64,000 nucleotides of DNA from Thalassomonas actiniarum (GCF_000948975.2 NZ_CP059736.1:434001-498000); one strand, 5' to 3'. Positions 47,134 to 56,786 are shown, counted from the first letter of the stretch. Translations and numbers: made by a program. The notes: a model not told the origin generated them from the sequence alone.

Positions 47134-48978
47134 ATGAGTCATTCCAGGCAACAAGGTAGAAGGAATAGTGGTTCCCGTACTATTAATGTTGAAAGGTCTG
47201 AAAGTATTGAAGCCGTTAAAAAGAAAATCAGAGATAAAGAGGGCATACCTGCTGATCAACAGCGCTTGGTTTTTTCCATGGGCTCAGCTACCACAACGAC
47301 AAAAACTCTGCAGCCACAACCAAGCCCAGAATTGCATCCGCACCCTAACGTTGATACCAACACGGCTCAGGTCGAGCCTCAGCTGTCCCGGGAGGAAATA
47401 CGTCATAGGAGGTTGTTACGCCTAGATCCTAGCTATAGGGCCGATCATCAGCAGCAGGAAGCTCAAGGGCGTGAAACGAATCCCCAAACGGTAAATAATC
47501 AACAGCAAAGTAATCCCTCCAGGCTCAGTTTAACGTTATCACCTCGTCTCAAGACCGCCAGTGGTAGCCCGGGAGATGATCCCGAGCCATCGTCCAGTTT
47601 TACCGTTTTTGATGATGCCGACAAGCCGCCTGGGCAGAAGTTGGGGGGGCAGGTTGCCGGCTCTTCTGAAGAAATGCGGCATATGCGCCGAATGAAAATG
47701 GATCCTGGTTACCAGCGCTACCACTCTGCCCGGGATAAGCTTAGTCTGGCGCTGCCCGGGATTGCGGCAACACAACAACGCAAACAACGTTTTCAGGAAG
47801 CGCAGGATAAGCTTGGTCAGGCGCTGCCGGGGATTGCGGCAACACAACAACGCAAACAGCGTTTCCAGGAGGCGCGGGACAAGCTTGGCCAGGCGCTGCC
47901 GGGAATTGCGGCAACGCAACAACGCAAACAGCGTTTCCAGGAGGCACGGAACAAGCTTGGTCAGGCGCTACCGGGGATTGCGGCAACACAACAACGCAAA
48001 CAGCGTTTCCAGGAGGCACGGAACAAGCTTGGTCAGGCGCTACCGGGGATTGCGGCAACACAACAACGCAAACAGCGTTTCCAGGAGGCGCGGGATAAGC
48101 TTGGTCAGGCGCTACCGGGGATTGCGGCAACACAACAACGCAAACAGCGTTTCCAGGAGGCGCGGGACAAGCTTGGCCAGGCGCTGCCGGGAATTGCGGC
48201 AACACAACAACGCAAACAGCGTTTCCAGGAGGCGCGGGACAAGCTTGGCCAGGCGCTGCCGGGAATTGCGGCAACACAACAGCGCAAACAACGCTTCCAT
48301 GAAGCGCGGGATAAGTTGGCCCAGGCACTGCCGGGTATAGTACAAATGCAACAAGCCAAAGCTGCGCATCACGGCAGGATGAAAAATGTCGTGAATGAAA
48401 TTAAGAATGCACGTACATTAACGCAGATCGCCTCCGCACATCTTCATGCCAATCCTACCTCTTATGTCGACCCTTACGGGCTGGAGTGGCAGCACACCCC
48501 GTGGCATAAGGTTCAGCATGATCGTGTCGATCATGTTTTACATCACAATGTTGATGATCCCGGAAGGTTATATAAGGGAGCACCCTCGGCACATGGGGTC
48601 TTTAATGATCCGGGAAATCCTGCTACTCACGGTCTCGGGGGCAATCATCCTGATGTAGCGGCATTAGCTTATTATGCGCATCGTCAATTACCGGGAGGTA
48701 ATGTTCGGCGTCGACGTTTCACCGGTGAAGAATTGATTGCGGTAAATCGCGTCAATGCCAATGGCAGCATTCCAGATTTTCAGAATTGGAATGTTATGGC
48801 AAAAGGTAATGCATTCAACTTTACTGCTCCCGTCGGGGCTCCGGCAAGAACGGGAACCCAGGGCGGTCACAATGCTGTGGCCGGGCACGGCAATGCCCTC
48901 GGGGGCTATCGTTTTGTCGCTCCTAACTCTGCCCTGGGCGCTGCGAATCGAAAAACCATCACTTTCTTCCCACGATAA
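47134..48978 (+). CDS. Ubiquitin-segment protein with nine 24-residue repeats and Rhs-like C-terminal tip
   Basis: 614 residues from the ATG at 47134 (GTG at 47128 possible). Residues about 15-47 copy the first helix region of ubiquitin. KIRDKEGIPADQQRLVF compares with KIQDKEGIPPDQQRLIF, and 18 of 25 positions are identical over the helix and turn. The first strand and the C-terminal half of ubiquitin, including the terminal Gly-Gly, are absent. Two short SSEEMRH/SREEIRHRR-type repeats surround a low-complexity linker. Residues about 199-414 are nine repeats of ARDKLGQALPGIAATQQRKQ plus RFQE. The last 176 residues begin with NPTSYVDPYGLEW, like the end of the Rhs core, and continue as a His/Gly-rich domain that may be a toxin tip. 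There is no signal peptide. It is followed after 15 bp by a methyltransferase gene. Confidence 0.85.
   Translation: MSHSRQQGRRNSGSRTINVERSESIEAVKKKIRDKEGIPADQQRLVFSMGSATTTTKTLQPQPSPELHPHPNVDTNTAQVEPQLSREEIRHRRLLRLDPSYRADHQQQEAQGRETNPQTVNNQQQSNPSRLSLTLSPRLKTASGSPGDDPEPSSSFTVFDDADKPPGQKLGGQVAGSSEEMRHMRRMKMDPGYQRYHSARDKLSLALPGIAATQQRKQRFQEAQDKLGQALPGIAATQQRKQRFQEARDKLGQALPGIAATQQRKQRFQEARNKLGQALPGIAATQQRKQRFQEARNKLGQALPGIAATQQRKQRFQEARDKLGQALPGIAATQQRKQRFQEARDKLGQALPGIAATQQRKQRFQEARDKLGQALPGIAATQQRKQRFHEARDKLAQALPGIVQMQQAKAAHHGRMKNVVNEIKNARTLTQIASAHLHANPTSYVDPYGLEWQHTPWHKVQHDRVDHVLHHNVDDPGRLYKGAPSAHGVFNDPGNPATHGLGGNHPDVAALAYYAHRQLPGGNVRRRRFTGEELIAVNRVNANGSIPDFQNWNVMAKGNAFNFTAPVGAPARTGTQGGHNAVAGHGNALGGYRFVAPNSALGAANRKTITFFPR
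47728..48375 (+). repeat. Nine tandem 72-bp in-frame repeats
   Basis: Units of exactly 72 bp encode the 24-residue repeats. The inner seven copies are almost identical at the DNA level, while the first and last are diverged. This means recent expansion or gene conversion. Copy-number change would keep the frame, so length variation between strains is expected. Confidence 0.97.
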
Positions 48979-48993
48979 CAGGAGCTTATTTTG

Positions 48994-50589
48994 ATGAATC
49001 ATTCTTTTTCGAATATTCCCGAGGCACCGCCTTGTATTCATGATATTCACTATACACGTTTCTCCGAATCAAAAATCTGGAACGCGCAAAGGCACTATTA
49101 TCAAAATGGCGGGCCTGCATTATGGGGAAGTAAAGAGATCCCCTATCACATCACTTCTAATGCGCAGGTTGCACAATGCTATGCCCACTTGATTGAGTCA
49201 TTTTTAAAAGATTATCGAAATAGTTCATATCCGCAAACAGAAAAGTTTTATGTTGTGGAGTTGGGGGCTGGTCACGGACAGTTAGGTTTTTTCCTGGTAA
49301 GAGAACTCTGGCAAAGTTTGCGCTCTGCCGCGGGCCTTAATGAACTGGAGATGTGCTATGTGTTGACTGATTTCTGTGAGCAAAACATAGAGGCATGGCA
49401 AAAGCACCCTAGGCTACGGCGCTATTTTGAGGATGGCCTGCTAGATTGCGCCCATTTTGATGTTTTGCATGATGATGTTTGTCAACTAAGAGGCTCTGGT
49501 ACAGTACTGAAAAAAGGGGGAGATAGTTGCCCGCTGATTATTTTATGTAACTATATTTTTGATTCAATCCCACAAGATGTGTTTCGTATTGAAGCTGGAG
49601 AAATTAAAGAGTGTTATTTGGGGTTAACCGGCACAGGGCAAGGGGATAGTCAGCTTGAAGCTGAGAGCAGCTTGCTTGATATGGAGCTGCATTTTCAATA
49701 TCGTCCGATAAATAACCGGCGATATGAGGATGAGAGTAAAAATGCTATATTGCAGAACTACAGTGCTCGCATGATGGACAGTACGATAACCTTCCCCAAC
49801 ACCGCCATGGATGCGCTTGCCCGTATCCGAGCGTTTACTACTGCACCGAGCTTGGTTTTGCTCGCCGACAAAGCTTTTTCGGAGGAAAGTAGCTGGCGTG
49901 GTGATGTGCCGCCTGACTTAGTACTGCATGGTAATAGTTTTTCTATGATGGTCAATTTACATGCGCTTTCTCAGCACTTTGCCAGTAATGGTGGCACGGT
50001 ATTGAATATCCCGGATCGACAGTTTTCTATTTCTATTATGGCGATGGTGGGAGGGTTAGGTGAGGACATTGAGCATACCAAACAGGCTTACGCTAAAGTG
50101 GTGGAATCTTTTAGCCCGGATGATTTCTATGTTTTACAGTCGTTAATTGAAAGCCGCGCGGATGAATTGCAGTGGCATGAGTTGGTTGCCAACTTGCGCT
50201 GGTGTCACTGGAGTAGTGTCAGCTTTTCAGCTGTGCTACCGGGGTTAATCAGCACAGCGGAGGAAAATCCGGTGCTTGCCCGGCGTATGGTCCGTGAGCT
50301 GGCGGCTAAGGTCTGGGATAATCATTTCTACTTACCTCAGGGAGACGATATTGCCTATATGTTGGGGATTTTATTATATACAAGCAATTACTGGAATGAT
50401 GCCCTGGGATTTTTTACCAAGTCTTTAGCCTGTAGCGGCGAACAGGCCGAAACTTATCATTATATGTCTCTTTGTTATTTTCGCCTTGAGTCCCTGGAAA
50501 TGGCTATTGAGTACAATAGTAAAGTCTTGGCGCTGGCTCCGGGTCACGATAAAGCTCGGGCATTTTCATTAGATCTTGAAAAAGAATAA
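48994..50589 (+). CDS. MidA/NDUFAF7-like SAM methyltransferase with C-terminal TPRs
   Basis: 531 residues from the ATG at 48994, with AGGAG nine bases upstream. FYVVELGAGHGQLGFFLVREL is the SAM-binding motif I. CPLIILCNYIFDSIPQDVFRIEAGEIKECYL matches the MidA family motif that follows motif III in arginine methyltransferase NDUFAF7. The last about 100 residues form two to three tetratricopeptide repeats (AYMLGILLYTSNYWNDALGFFTKSLACS and YHYMSLCYFRLESLEMAIEYNSKVLAL). It is co-transcribed with the ubiquitin-segment repeat protein, whose repeats carry an arginine pair (QQRKQRF). Methylation of those arginines is an attractive but untested idea. Confidence 0.82.
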   Translation: MNHSFSNIPEAPPCIHDIHYTRFSESKIWNAQRHYYQNGGPALWGSKEIPYHITSNAQVAQCYAHLIESFLKDYRNSSYPQTEKFYVVELGAGHGQLGFFLVRELWQSLRSAAGLNELEMCYVLTDFCEQNIEAWQKHPRLRRYFEDGLLDCAHFDVLHDDVCQLRGSGTVLKKGGDSCPLIILCNYIFDSIPQDVFRIEAGEIKECYLGLTGTGQGDSQLEAESSLLDMELHFQYRPINNRRYEDESKNAILQNYSARMMDSTITFPNTAMDALARIRAFTTAPSLVLLADKAFSEESSWRGDVPPDLVLHGNSFSMMVNLHALSQHFASNGGTVLNIPDRQFSISIMAMVGGLGEDIEHTKQAYAKVVESFSPDDFYVLQSLIESRADELQWHELVANLRWCHWSSVSFSAVLPGLISTAEENPVLARRMVRELAAKVWDNHFYLPQGDDIAYMLGILLYTSNYWNDALGFFTKSLACSGEQAETYHYMSLCYFRLESLEMAIEYNSKVLALAPGHDKARAFSLDLEKE

Positions 50590-50779
50590 ACAAGCTGGCT
50601 TGATTTCCCATTATTTGACAACAGCTTTTCACTTATAGGGGGCAGACATTGAACTGAAAAATGATGACTCAACAGTAAAATAAATTTTTACCGTTGTTTT
50701 TTACTGTTTGCGTGATATTGTCAGCAGCAGAAATTAAATGTTGGCTGTCCAAAGCTGCATTAGGTATTAAGGAGTATCC

Positions 50780-51253
50780 GTGAAATATTTATCAGTGTTA
50801 ACTGGAGCTGTTATTTTACTTACCGGCTGTGCAAGCACAAAAGTTGAAGTAAAGCCTGAAGAGAAAATTGTTGGTGTATGGCATTTAAAAGATTACGGCA
50901 CAGGTAATTATGAATACAGCCAACTGGGTTTTACTGCCAGTGGTCGTAAATGCGTTGTTGCTGTTTCTATGAATGGTGCAGGGTCTCCAGAAATAGACTA
51001 TTACGATAATACCTGGAAAATAAATAATGGGGTATTGGAAACTACTGTAGGTAATAGCCCGTCAAGCTCACTCCCTAAAGGTTATCTCATTAAAGATCAC
51101 ATCAAAGTATTAAACCTGGATGAATTGGTTGTACAGATGGAAGGCTTTGGCGCACCTTTGGAAAAGCATCAAAAATTGCATGGTGTGCAACCTGAAAGAA
51201 TCTGCCGGTTGGTAGAGAATTACGCTCGTTTTGTAAAGCGCAACAATACCTAA
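50780..51253 (+). CDS. Small lipoprotein
   Basis: 157 residues from a GTG start preceded by AAGGAG. The lipobox is LLTGCAS. The mature part has a beta-rich lipocalin-like ring (KIVGVWHLKDYGTGNYEYSQLGFTASGRKCVVAVS ... DNTWKINNGVLETTVG) of the kind in lipocalin-5-like/DUF proteins. The function is not known. Separate transcription is likely, since there is a 190-bp gap. Confidence 0.75.
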   Translation: MKYLSVLTGAVILLTGCASTKVEVKPEEKIVGVWHLKDYGTGNYEYSQLGFTASGRKCVVAVSMNGAGSPEIDYYDNTWKINNGVLETTVGNSPSSSLPKGYLIKDHIKVLNLDELVVQMEGFGAPLEKHQKLHGVQPERICRLVENYARFVKRNNT

Positions 51254-51315
51254 AAGCTGTTCAGGGGAACTAGTACATTGTGTAAGCTAGGTCCTTCTGT
51301 CAGTAGCCGGAAAGT

Positions 51316-52536
51316 ATGACCATGATTGAAATTAAATCTCCACGAGACCTGGCGCGTATACGCCGTCTTGCCCTGGCTGCACAAGGCTTGCTACAGGCTC
51401 AGCCTTATGGGCGTGGTTTAGCAGGGGCACGTAAAGCGATCAACCACATAGGTTATGTACAGATCGACACCATATCTGTAGTGGAACGAGCACACCACCA
51501 TGTTTTTCACTCCAGAGTGCCTGATTTCAAGCCGGCCATGACAAACCAGCTGCTGCTCAACGGAGACATTTTTGAATATTGGGCACACGCGGCGGCTTTT
51601 TTACCTATCGCCGATTTTCGCTTTTCTTTGCCTTATAAGCACGCTATTAAGAGCGGGCAAACCCATTGGCATAAAACCCATGATAAGAAGCTTATGGGGG
51701 AGTTGTTGGCCCGCATACGTTCTGATGGTCCGATACGCTCCCGCGATATAGAAACGAACACCACAAAACGTGCCGGTTGGTGGGACTGGAAGCCTGCCAA
51801 AAAGGCACTTGAACAGCTGTATATGGAAGGCGACCTGATGGTTAGCAGCCGGGAAGGATTTCAGAAAACCTATGATCTCACGGAGCGGGTATTGCCCTCC
51901 CAGGTAAATTCACAAATGCCCGGCATGGAAGAATTTGCTGAGTACATGGTAGACCAGCAGTTGCGCTGTCATGGCTTTGCATCACTTAAAGGACTGACCT
52001 ATTTGCGCCGAAATGCAGCATTGCGTAAAGCGGTAAAAATCTTGGTAAACGAAAGATTAGCGCAGGGAACATTAGAACAAGTCAAGGTGAGCAGCGGTGA
52101 AATATTCATATTGGAAACGGGGGCACTCGAGCGCTCCCTTCCCCGGTTAAACAACCGCATGTTGATTCTTTCGCCATTCGACAACAGCGTTATTCAACGG
52201 GAACGGCTCAAAGCACTGTTTCAATACGACTATCAGATAGAATGTTATGTACCTGCCGCCAAACGACAATATGGTTACTTTTGCCTGCCGCTACTCTATC
52301 GCAATGAATTTATAGGCCGGATAGATTGTAAAGCCCATAGAAAAATCAGCCATTTAGAGATCAAATCGCTGTATTTGGAGCAACACCATTTTGATGAAGA
52401 GGCCGTTACTAGCGCATTTGTCGAGGCCATCACAAAATTCAGTCATTTTCAAAATTGCGACTCAGTGTCTTTGACTAAAGCCCAACCAGAGCATCTAACC
52501 GAACATTTGCGCAGTGCGCTAAAACCTCTAGGATGA
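51316..52536 (+). CDS. ycaQ: YcaQ/AlkX-family winged-helix DNA glycosylase
   Basis: 406 residues. The HTH_42 pattern is present throughout: GARKAINHIGYVQIDTISVVERAHHHVFHSRV near residue 40 and WWDWKPAKKALEQLYMEGDLMVSSREGFQKTYDLTERVLP in the middle. The Q-I-D catalytic motif of this family lies in YVQIDTI. In Escherichia coli YcaQ opens DNA interstrand crosslinks by base excision, and a related enzyme in Streptomyces protects against azinomycin. The neighbours suggest no antibiotic cluster here. Translation may start at 51316 or at the next ATG at 51322. Confidence 0.88.
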   Translation: MTMIEIKSPRDLARIRRLALAAQGLLQAQPYGRGLAGARKAINHIGYVQIDTISVVERAHHHVFHSRVPDFKPAMTNQLLLNGDIFEYWAHAAAFLPIADFRFSLPYKHAIKSGQTHWHKTHDKKLMGELLARIRSDGPIRSRDIETNTTKRAGWWDWKPAKKALEQLYMEGDLMVSSREGFQKTYDLTERVLPSQVNSQMPGMEEFAEYMVDQQLRCHGFASLKGLTYLRRNAALRKAVKILVNERLAQGTLEQVKVSSGEIFILETGALERSLPRLNNRMLILSPFDNSVIQRERLKALFQYDYQIECYVPAAKRQYGYFCLPLLYRNEFIGRIDCKAHRKISHLEIKSLYLEQHHFDEEAVTSAFVEAITKFSHFQNCDSVSLTKAQPEHLTEHLRSALKPLG

Positions 52537-52995
52537 CATTAAGATTTTAAGTAAGACAACACTGCTGCACAGCCATAAACAGAATGATGTTAATTGCCTG
52601 AGTGAAAAGTGTTATTAAAATGAACCTGGCAAATAAAACCGTTGTAGTTGTTCTAAGTGCTTGATTTTAATATGGAAATTTCAGTCAGCTCACCGCTGAA
52701 TAACTTCTAACTATGTCGCTTCTTTAGATTTTGGGGATTAGTGGCGTTGATGTTTATCTCAACATTATCTGTAAATTTTTTATTATGGTTGGTGAGAGGT
52801 TTCCCTCTATATAGACACTGGTATAAGTGAAGTGGCAACTGCTTTGGGTTCTTCCTCCATTATCATCCGTGTCGTCATTGATAATGCTAAAAAAGTAAAA
52901 CTTGCCCCTGTTGGCCTGGTCATTTTTACGGGCTAAGCGCGAATAATTGTAATCAATTAAGTTGAAGAATACTTAATCAAATAAAGGGGAGAGCA
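52537..52995. other. Intergenic region upstream of the TIR gene
   Basis: About 460 bp of AT-rich DNA with no gene. A ribosome site (AAGGGGAGAG) precedes the TIR start. Confidence 0.4.
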
Positions 52996-54429
52996 ATGAA
53001 TACACCTAAAAAGGTCCGCGTATTCCTTAGTTATCTATCTGAGGATAATCATGTCGCAGAGGTTATAAAAAAAGAACTTGTTGGTTACGATGAACGTATT
53101 GAGGTGTTTAAAGCCGATGATAGTCTTAGAGCCGGCGTTAATTATAAAACGCAGTTACGGGACAGTCTCAATGACAGCGATTGGCTATTGCTGATTTATA
53201 CCAACCAAGGTAAAGATTGGCAATGGCCCATCTTTGAAGGCTCTTATTTTTTAGCCGCTAACAGCGCAGGAAACACTGACTCTCGCCTTTGCTGTCTCTA
53301 TGATTCAGATGAATGGCCTAAGCCGTTTAGTGATTATCAAAGCTATAAAGCCGAAGTGTATAAACCTCAAATTGGAGATGACGAACGAACAAATAAATAT
53401 GCATCAGATCAGTTTTACCATAATTCAGCATTATTTAATTTTTTAGTCAATTTTCTGTCTTATCCAGATGACAACCCTATTCGCAGTAACCCATTAAGCT
53501 CCCATGAAAATCTAATAGCGTCCGCCTCGCGAATTGCTGAGGCGTTTCTGGAAAATCGCAGTAATACGGTTGAAAAACAATATTTTTATCTACCTCGTCT
53601 TGAATTAATTGTAAAAAATACAACTGGAGAGTGGCGTGACGAAGACTGGTTAAATGTAAATGTGGTGTTTGGAAGTAAGAGTCAAATGCTTTTTCGCACG
53701 CAAGAAAAAAGCATGAAATGGGATGAATTTAAAAATTACCTTGTTCAAAGCACGGGTACCGGTTCACCGCCGTTATGGCTCTTACAGTTAGAAGAGTCCG
53801 TAAATACGGTGCTCACGGTTGGCTGGAATCCTTCTCCTCTGACAACCTTATTCTACTCTCAGGAAACCAGGCGTTTTTATCGTCCACAACTCTCTCGTGT
53901 TGACAAGTATTTAAATGGAGATTCCAAGTTCTTCATTATGCTGGTTGAGCAATTACCTTCTGATTTTAAGAAACATGAAGATTTAGGGTTTTTACTTTCC
54001 GGATTGATTTCTGGTGGCAGATTCAAATTTGAGTTTATCGACCCTCTGTTAGATAGACTGTCACAAGACTTTAATAGCGATAGCAAATTCGACGATTATG
54101 GACAAAGCATGCTTGATCAAATTGTCAGTATTGAAGTTGAGTCAGCACAACATGGTTTACTTGATCCTGCGGCAATGATTGAAGTGTTCCCTGAGTCAGA
54201 TAGAAGAGTTATTGCAACACTTTATAAAGACTGGGGAGAAGTTCGTACGAAAATATTTACTCTCATCTCTGAGCGTAAAAGTAATCATAAAGCAGTTGAG
54301 GATGTCAAAGCTGAGCTTATCAATTTGTTGTCCGATAAAGTCTCAACCTTAAATATCAGGTTTATGCGCAAGGCTACTGATATTTATGCAAGATTGGTGA
54401 AAGAACGTTTCCCGTTAGAGGATGACTGA
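52996..54429 (+). CDS. TIR-domain protein with long C-terminal region
   Basis: 477 residues. Residues 5-130 are a TIR domain: VRVFLSYLSEDNHVAEVIKKELV at the first strand and helix, FKADDSLRAGVNYKTQLRDSLNDSDWLLLIYTNQG, then WPIFEGSYFLA with the conserved glutamate of NADase-active TIRs. The remaining 340 residues are not recognised and have mixed alpha/beta composition (FIMLVEQLPSDFKKHEDLGFLLSGLISGGRFKFEF). Bacterial TIR proteins often cleave NAD+ in antiphage systems, with a sensor on the same or an adjacent gene. Here no partner such as a Thoeris or CBASS gene is next to it, so this may be a stand-alone effector or a signalling protein. Confidence 0.8.
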   Translation: MNTPKKVRVFLSYLSEDNHVAEVIKKELVGYDERIEVFKADDSLRAGVNYKTQLRDSLNDSDWLLLIYTNQGKDWQWPIFEGSYFLAANSAGNTDSRLCCLYDSDEWPKPFSDYQSYKAEVYKPQIGDDERTNKYASDQFYHNSALFNFLVNFLSYPDDNPIRSNPLSSHENLIASASRIAEAFLENRSNTVEKQYFYLPRLELIVKNTTGEWRDEDWLNVNVVFGSKSQMLFRTQEKSMKWDEFKNYLVQSTGTGSPPLWLLQLEESVNTVLTVGWNPSPLTTLFYSQETRRFYRPQLSRVDKYLNGDSKFFIMLVEQLPSDFKKHEDLGFLLSGLISGGRFKFEFIDPLLDRLSQDFNSDSKFDDYGQSMLDQIVSIEVESAQHGLLDPAAMIEVFPESDRRVIATLYKDWGEVRTKIFTLISERKSNHKAVEDVKAELINLLSDKVSTLNIRFMRKATDIYARLVKERFPLEDD

Positions 54430-55337
54430 CTCAGTGCTTGCTCCCGTTAAGTAGTTGGTTGGTACCAGCTGTAATGATAGACAGCCCTTGTGCTGCTCTA
54501 CTATTGAGATGCTTTTACGTTGATCATCGCTGGTGGGTAGTAGTGATTTTTATGTGTTCCAATACTTTGTACAACAATCCAAGTCGCAGCCCCTGAGTAC
54601 AGTAACACCCAGAGGTCGCTATCCACAACGAACTAACGTGAAGTACGTCATGGCTGAATATCATCAGATTTCAGAGCCAGGCTCGGCAAAGTAAAATGTC
54701 CCATTTATCTGCAAATTACTGTACAGGAAACTATTTTTGAGGCGGCGGTGAAGAGCCTGTGCATCGACATTAACTATGTGCCGGTCAAGCTTGAATCTTG
54801 TATTGTGCTTAGGGGAAAGTTGCTACGGGTAGTGACACCGGACAGTCATAAATTGACTATAGCGATGACTTATCTTGCTCTCTTATAAAATTCATTTTTT
54901 TCAAAAGGTTAAGGGGCGGCTTGCTCTAGCAGTCATATAGTTGCTCTGCTGTAGAGCTTTCCTTTGCATAAGCTAGCGGACAAAAAATATAACAAAGCTA
55001 TTACTGCCAAGTTTTGCAGGTTAGTGAAGACGAGTGCTTAATGATCTTAAATAAGGAGGAACTAGTCATAAATATAATAGACTCCAATAAGGTTAATGTT
55101 TAGTGTCAAAAATGTTTATTTGATGTTTATTTGATGTTTATTTTTGGTTGTGTTTTAATTAACTTATCTTAGTAATCAATGGAATAACATTATTTAATTT
55201 TCAGTTAAGCGGAGTTAACTGAAATGGATTCTACATATCGTCATAAATAATTAGCGAATGGCTCTTTAGGGAATGATAGATGAGGAGTTATTAAGGTAAT
55301 TATTTCAATTATCGCTATTAACTTATTTGGAAGTAAC
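54430..55337. other. Long intergenic region with a decayed reading frame
   Basis: About 900 bp between two plus-strand genes. It is AT-rich at the right end and holds one coding-like fragment at 54658-54888. The right 250 bp contain the promoter for the secreted protein gene, with a repeated TTTATTTGATGTTTA stretch around 55117-55142. Confidence 0.4.
54658..54888 (+). pseudogene. Possible fragment of a decayed gene
   Basis: A 76-codon open stretch without a proper start ends at TAA. Its translation (LQITVQETIFEAAVKSLCID then INYVPVKLESCIVLRGKLLR) has an ordinary protein composition. The family is not recognised. It may be chance. Confidence 0.2.
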
Positions 55338-56318
55338 ATGTTTAAAATGAAAAATATATTAATAAGTTCGGTGTTAGCGTTGAGTTCTTTGGCAGCCCAG
55401 GCTAATCCTGTTGGACTGCACGAGTCGATAGATGCAGCAACTGCTGCTCAATATGGCTTTGATTTGCAGGGGTTAACTTGGATCAGTGGCATGGAAGTCA
55501 GAGGCCAGGGTCAGAATCTTGGTTGGAGTGAAGATTTTGCCGACACTCGTTTTGCGACGGCAGCAGAAGTCACAGCTTTATTGGCCGGAGCCGATCTTAA
55601 CTTTATTGATCAGGTGATTGCTAACAATAGCTTTGAAGTTCGTGAGTTGCAGTATGGCGCTTCTAAACGTGATTTAACTGGTAACAGTACCTGTACAACG
55701 GATGGCAGCGTATCCTTCGGTGGCAGCCTGTGTACCTTAAAGAAGGATTATAGTTTTGCTATTGACCGCGTTGAAAGCTGGGCTTCTGAGCAACATAATG
55801 CTGTTCCTTTGCTGATTGTTAATCATGATTATGTTAAACCAAAAGAAGCTTGGGAGTGGGATGCTTATACTGAGATCTCAGACGCCGATGGTGCTCAACT
55901 TGAGCTAAGCGGTTTAACTTGGATGCGCTTTAAAACCATAGCGCACATGTCTTCTAAAGAGATTAAAGAAGCTTTGGCTTTTGGCGGCTCATTGAGCGAT
56001 TGGCGTTGGGCTACTGCGACTGAGTTAAGTGCATTATTGAAGTCGGATCATGATAGAGAGTTTGAAAAAGTCTTTTTTGGCAGTCAGGGACATGGCCCTA
56101 TGTATTTATTTTATGCTGGGTTGGAAGTAAATGCGGCTGAATGTAATCCGTTAGCAGAAGATATTGAGCGGCAGAGTTTGGATACCGGCTGTATGATTAT
56201 GATGCCAGGATCTGACGCTAAAATGAGATATCAGGAGCTGAACAACGGCTTAAATTATGGAAAATTCTTATTTCTTGGTGACAGCAATAGAGGAGCTGCT
56301 GCTTTAGTTCGTAAGTAA
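55338..56318 (+). CDS. Secreted protein with two internal repeats
   Basis: 326 residues with a signal peptide (ILISSVLALSSLAAQA). Two halves share a pattern: LQGLTWISGMEVRGQGQNL ... DTRFATAAEVTALLAGADL, and LSGLTWMRFKTIAHMSSKE ... WRWATATELSALLKSDHDR. Each reads L-x-W ... (R/W)-x-A-T-A-x-E-x-x-A-L-L, as in proteins with PEP-CTERM-like or Vibrio-type haem-associated repeats. No sorting tail is seen at the end. Function is unknown. A strong terminator follows. Confidence 0.75.
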   Translation: MFKMKNILISSVLALSSLAAQANPVGLHESIDAATAAQYGFDLQGLTWISGMEVRGQGQNLGWSEDFADTRFATAAEVTALLAGADLNFIDQVIANNSFEVRELQYGASKRDLTGNSTCTTDGSVSFGGSLCTLKKDYSFAIDRVESWASEQHNAVPLLIVNHDYVKPKEAWEWDAYTEISDADGAQLELSGLTWMRFKTIAHMSSKEIKEALAFGGSLSDWRWATATELSALLKSDHDREFEKVFFGSQGHGPMYLFYAGLEVNAAECNPLAEDIERQSLDTGCMIMMPGSDAKMRYQELNNGLNYGKFLFLGDSNRGAAALVRK

Positions 56319-56331
56319 TAGAGTTTACTTG

Positions 56332-56367
56332 AAAAGCGCTTTGATATATTTCTTAGCGCTTTTTTTA
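56332..56367 (+). terminator. Terminator of the secreted repeat protein gene
   Basis: AAAAGCGCT pairs with AGCGCTTTTT across a 14-nt loop and is followed by T residues. Confidence 0.8.
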
Positions 56368-56786
56368 TATGTTTGATGCTTCTTCGTGAAAATGTTATTT
56401 AGGGAAATTGCTATTGTCGTGGGGGATGCTCTTTTTGGCCTTGTTTACCGTTTAGGTGTTTATTAAATAATATCAAATATTTCGTATCTTATAAGTTTTT
56501 GAGGACCGCAACTATCTCTTAGCTTTAATCTTTATATCCAGAGATTGTTTTCGGTGATTGTTCTCGTCCTTATTTCTTTGATTTTTATTGCTTTTTACTA
56601 AAACTGCAAAATTCAGCAGCAATAGAACTCTTATGGTTGTTTTTTACAATCAATGTGGTGCTTTAGTGACTTGATAATAAGTCTCTAGGTATCCAAAGTT
56701 GCTCATATTCTGAATTAACTTCTATTATTAACTTTTACGTTAATGCGTTGTTACATACCTATAATTTGTAATTGAAGGAATATGGA

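Noticed and set aside
47539-48372. Long open frames on both strands of the 72-bp repeats
   Set aside because: The unit length is a multiple of three, so any stop-free frame repeats; they are shadows of the 614-residue protein.
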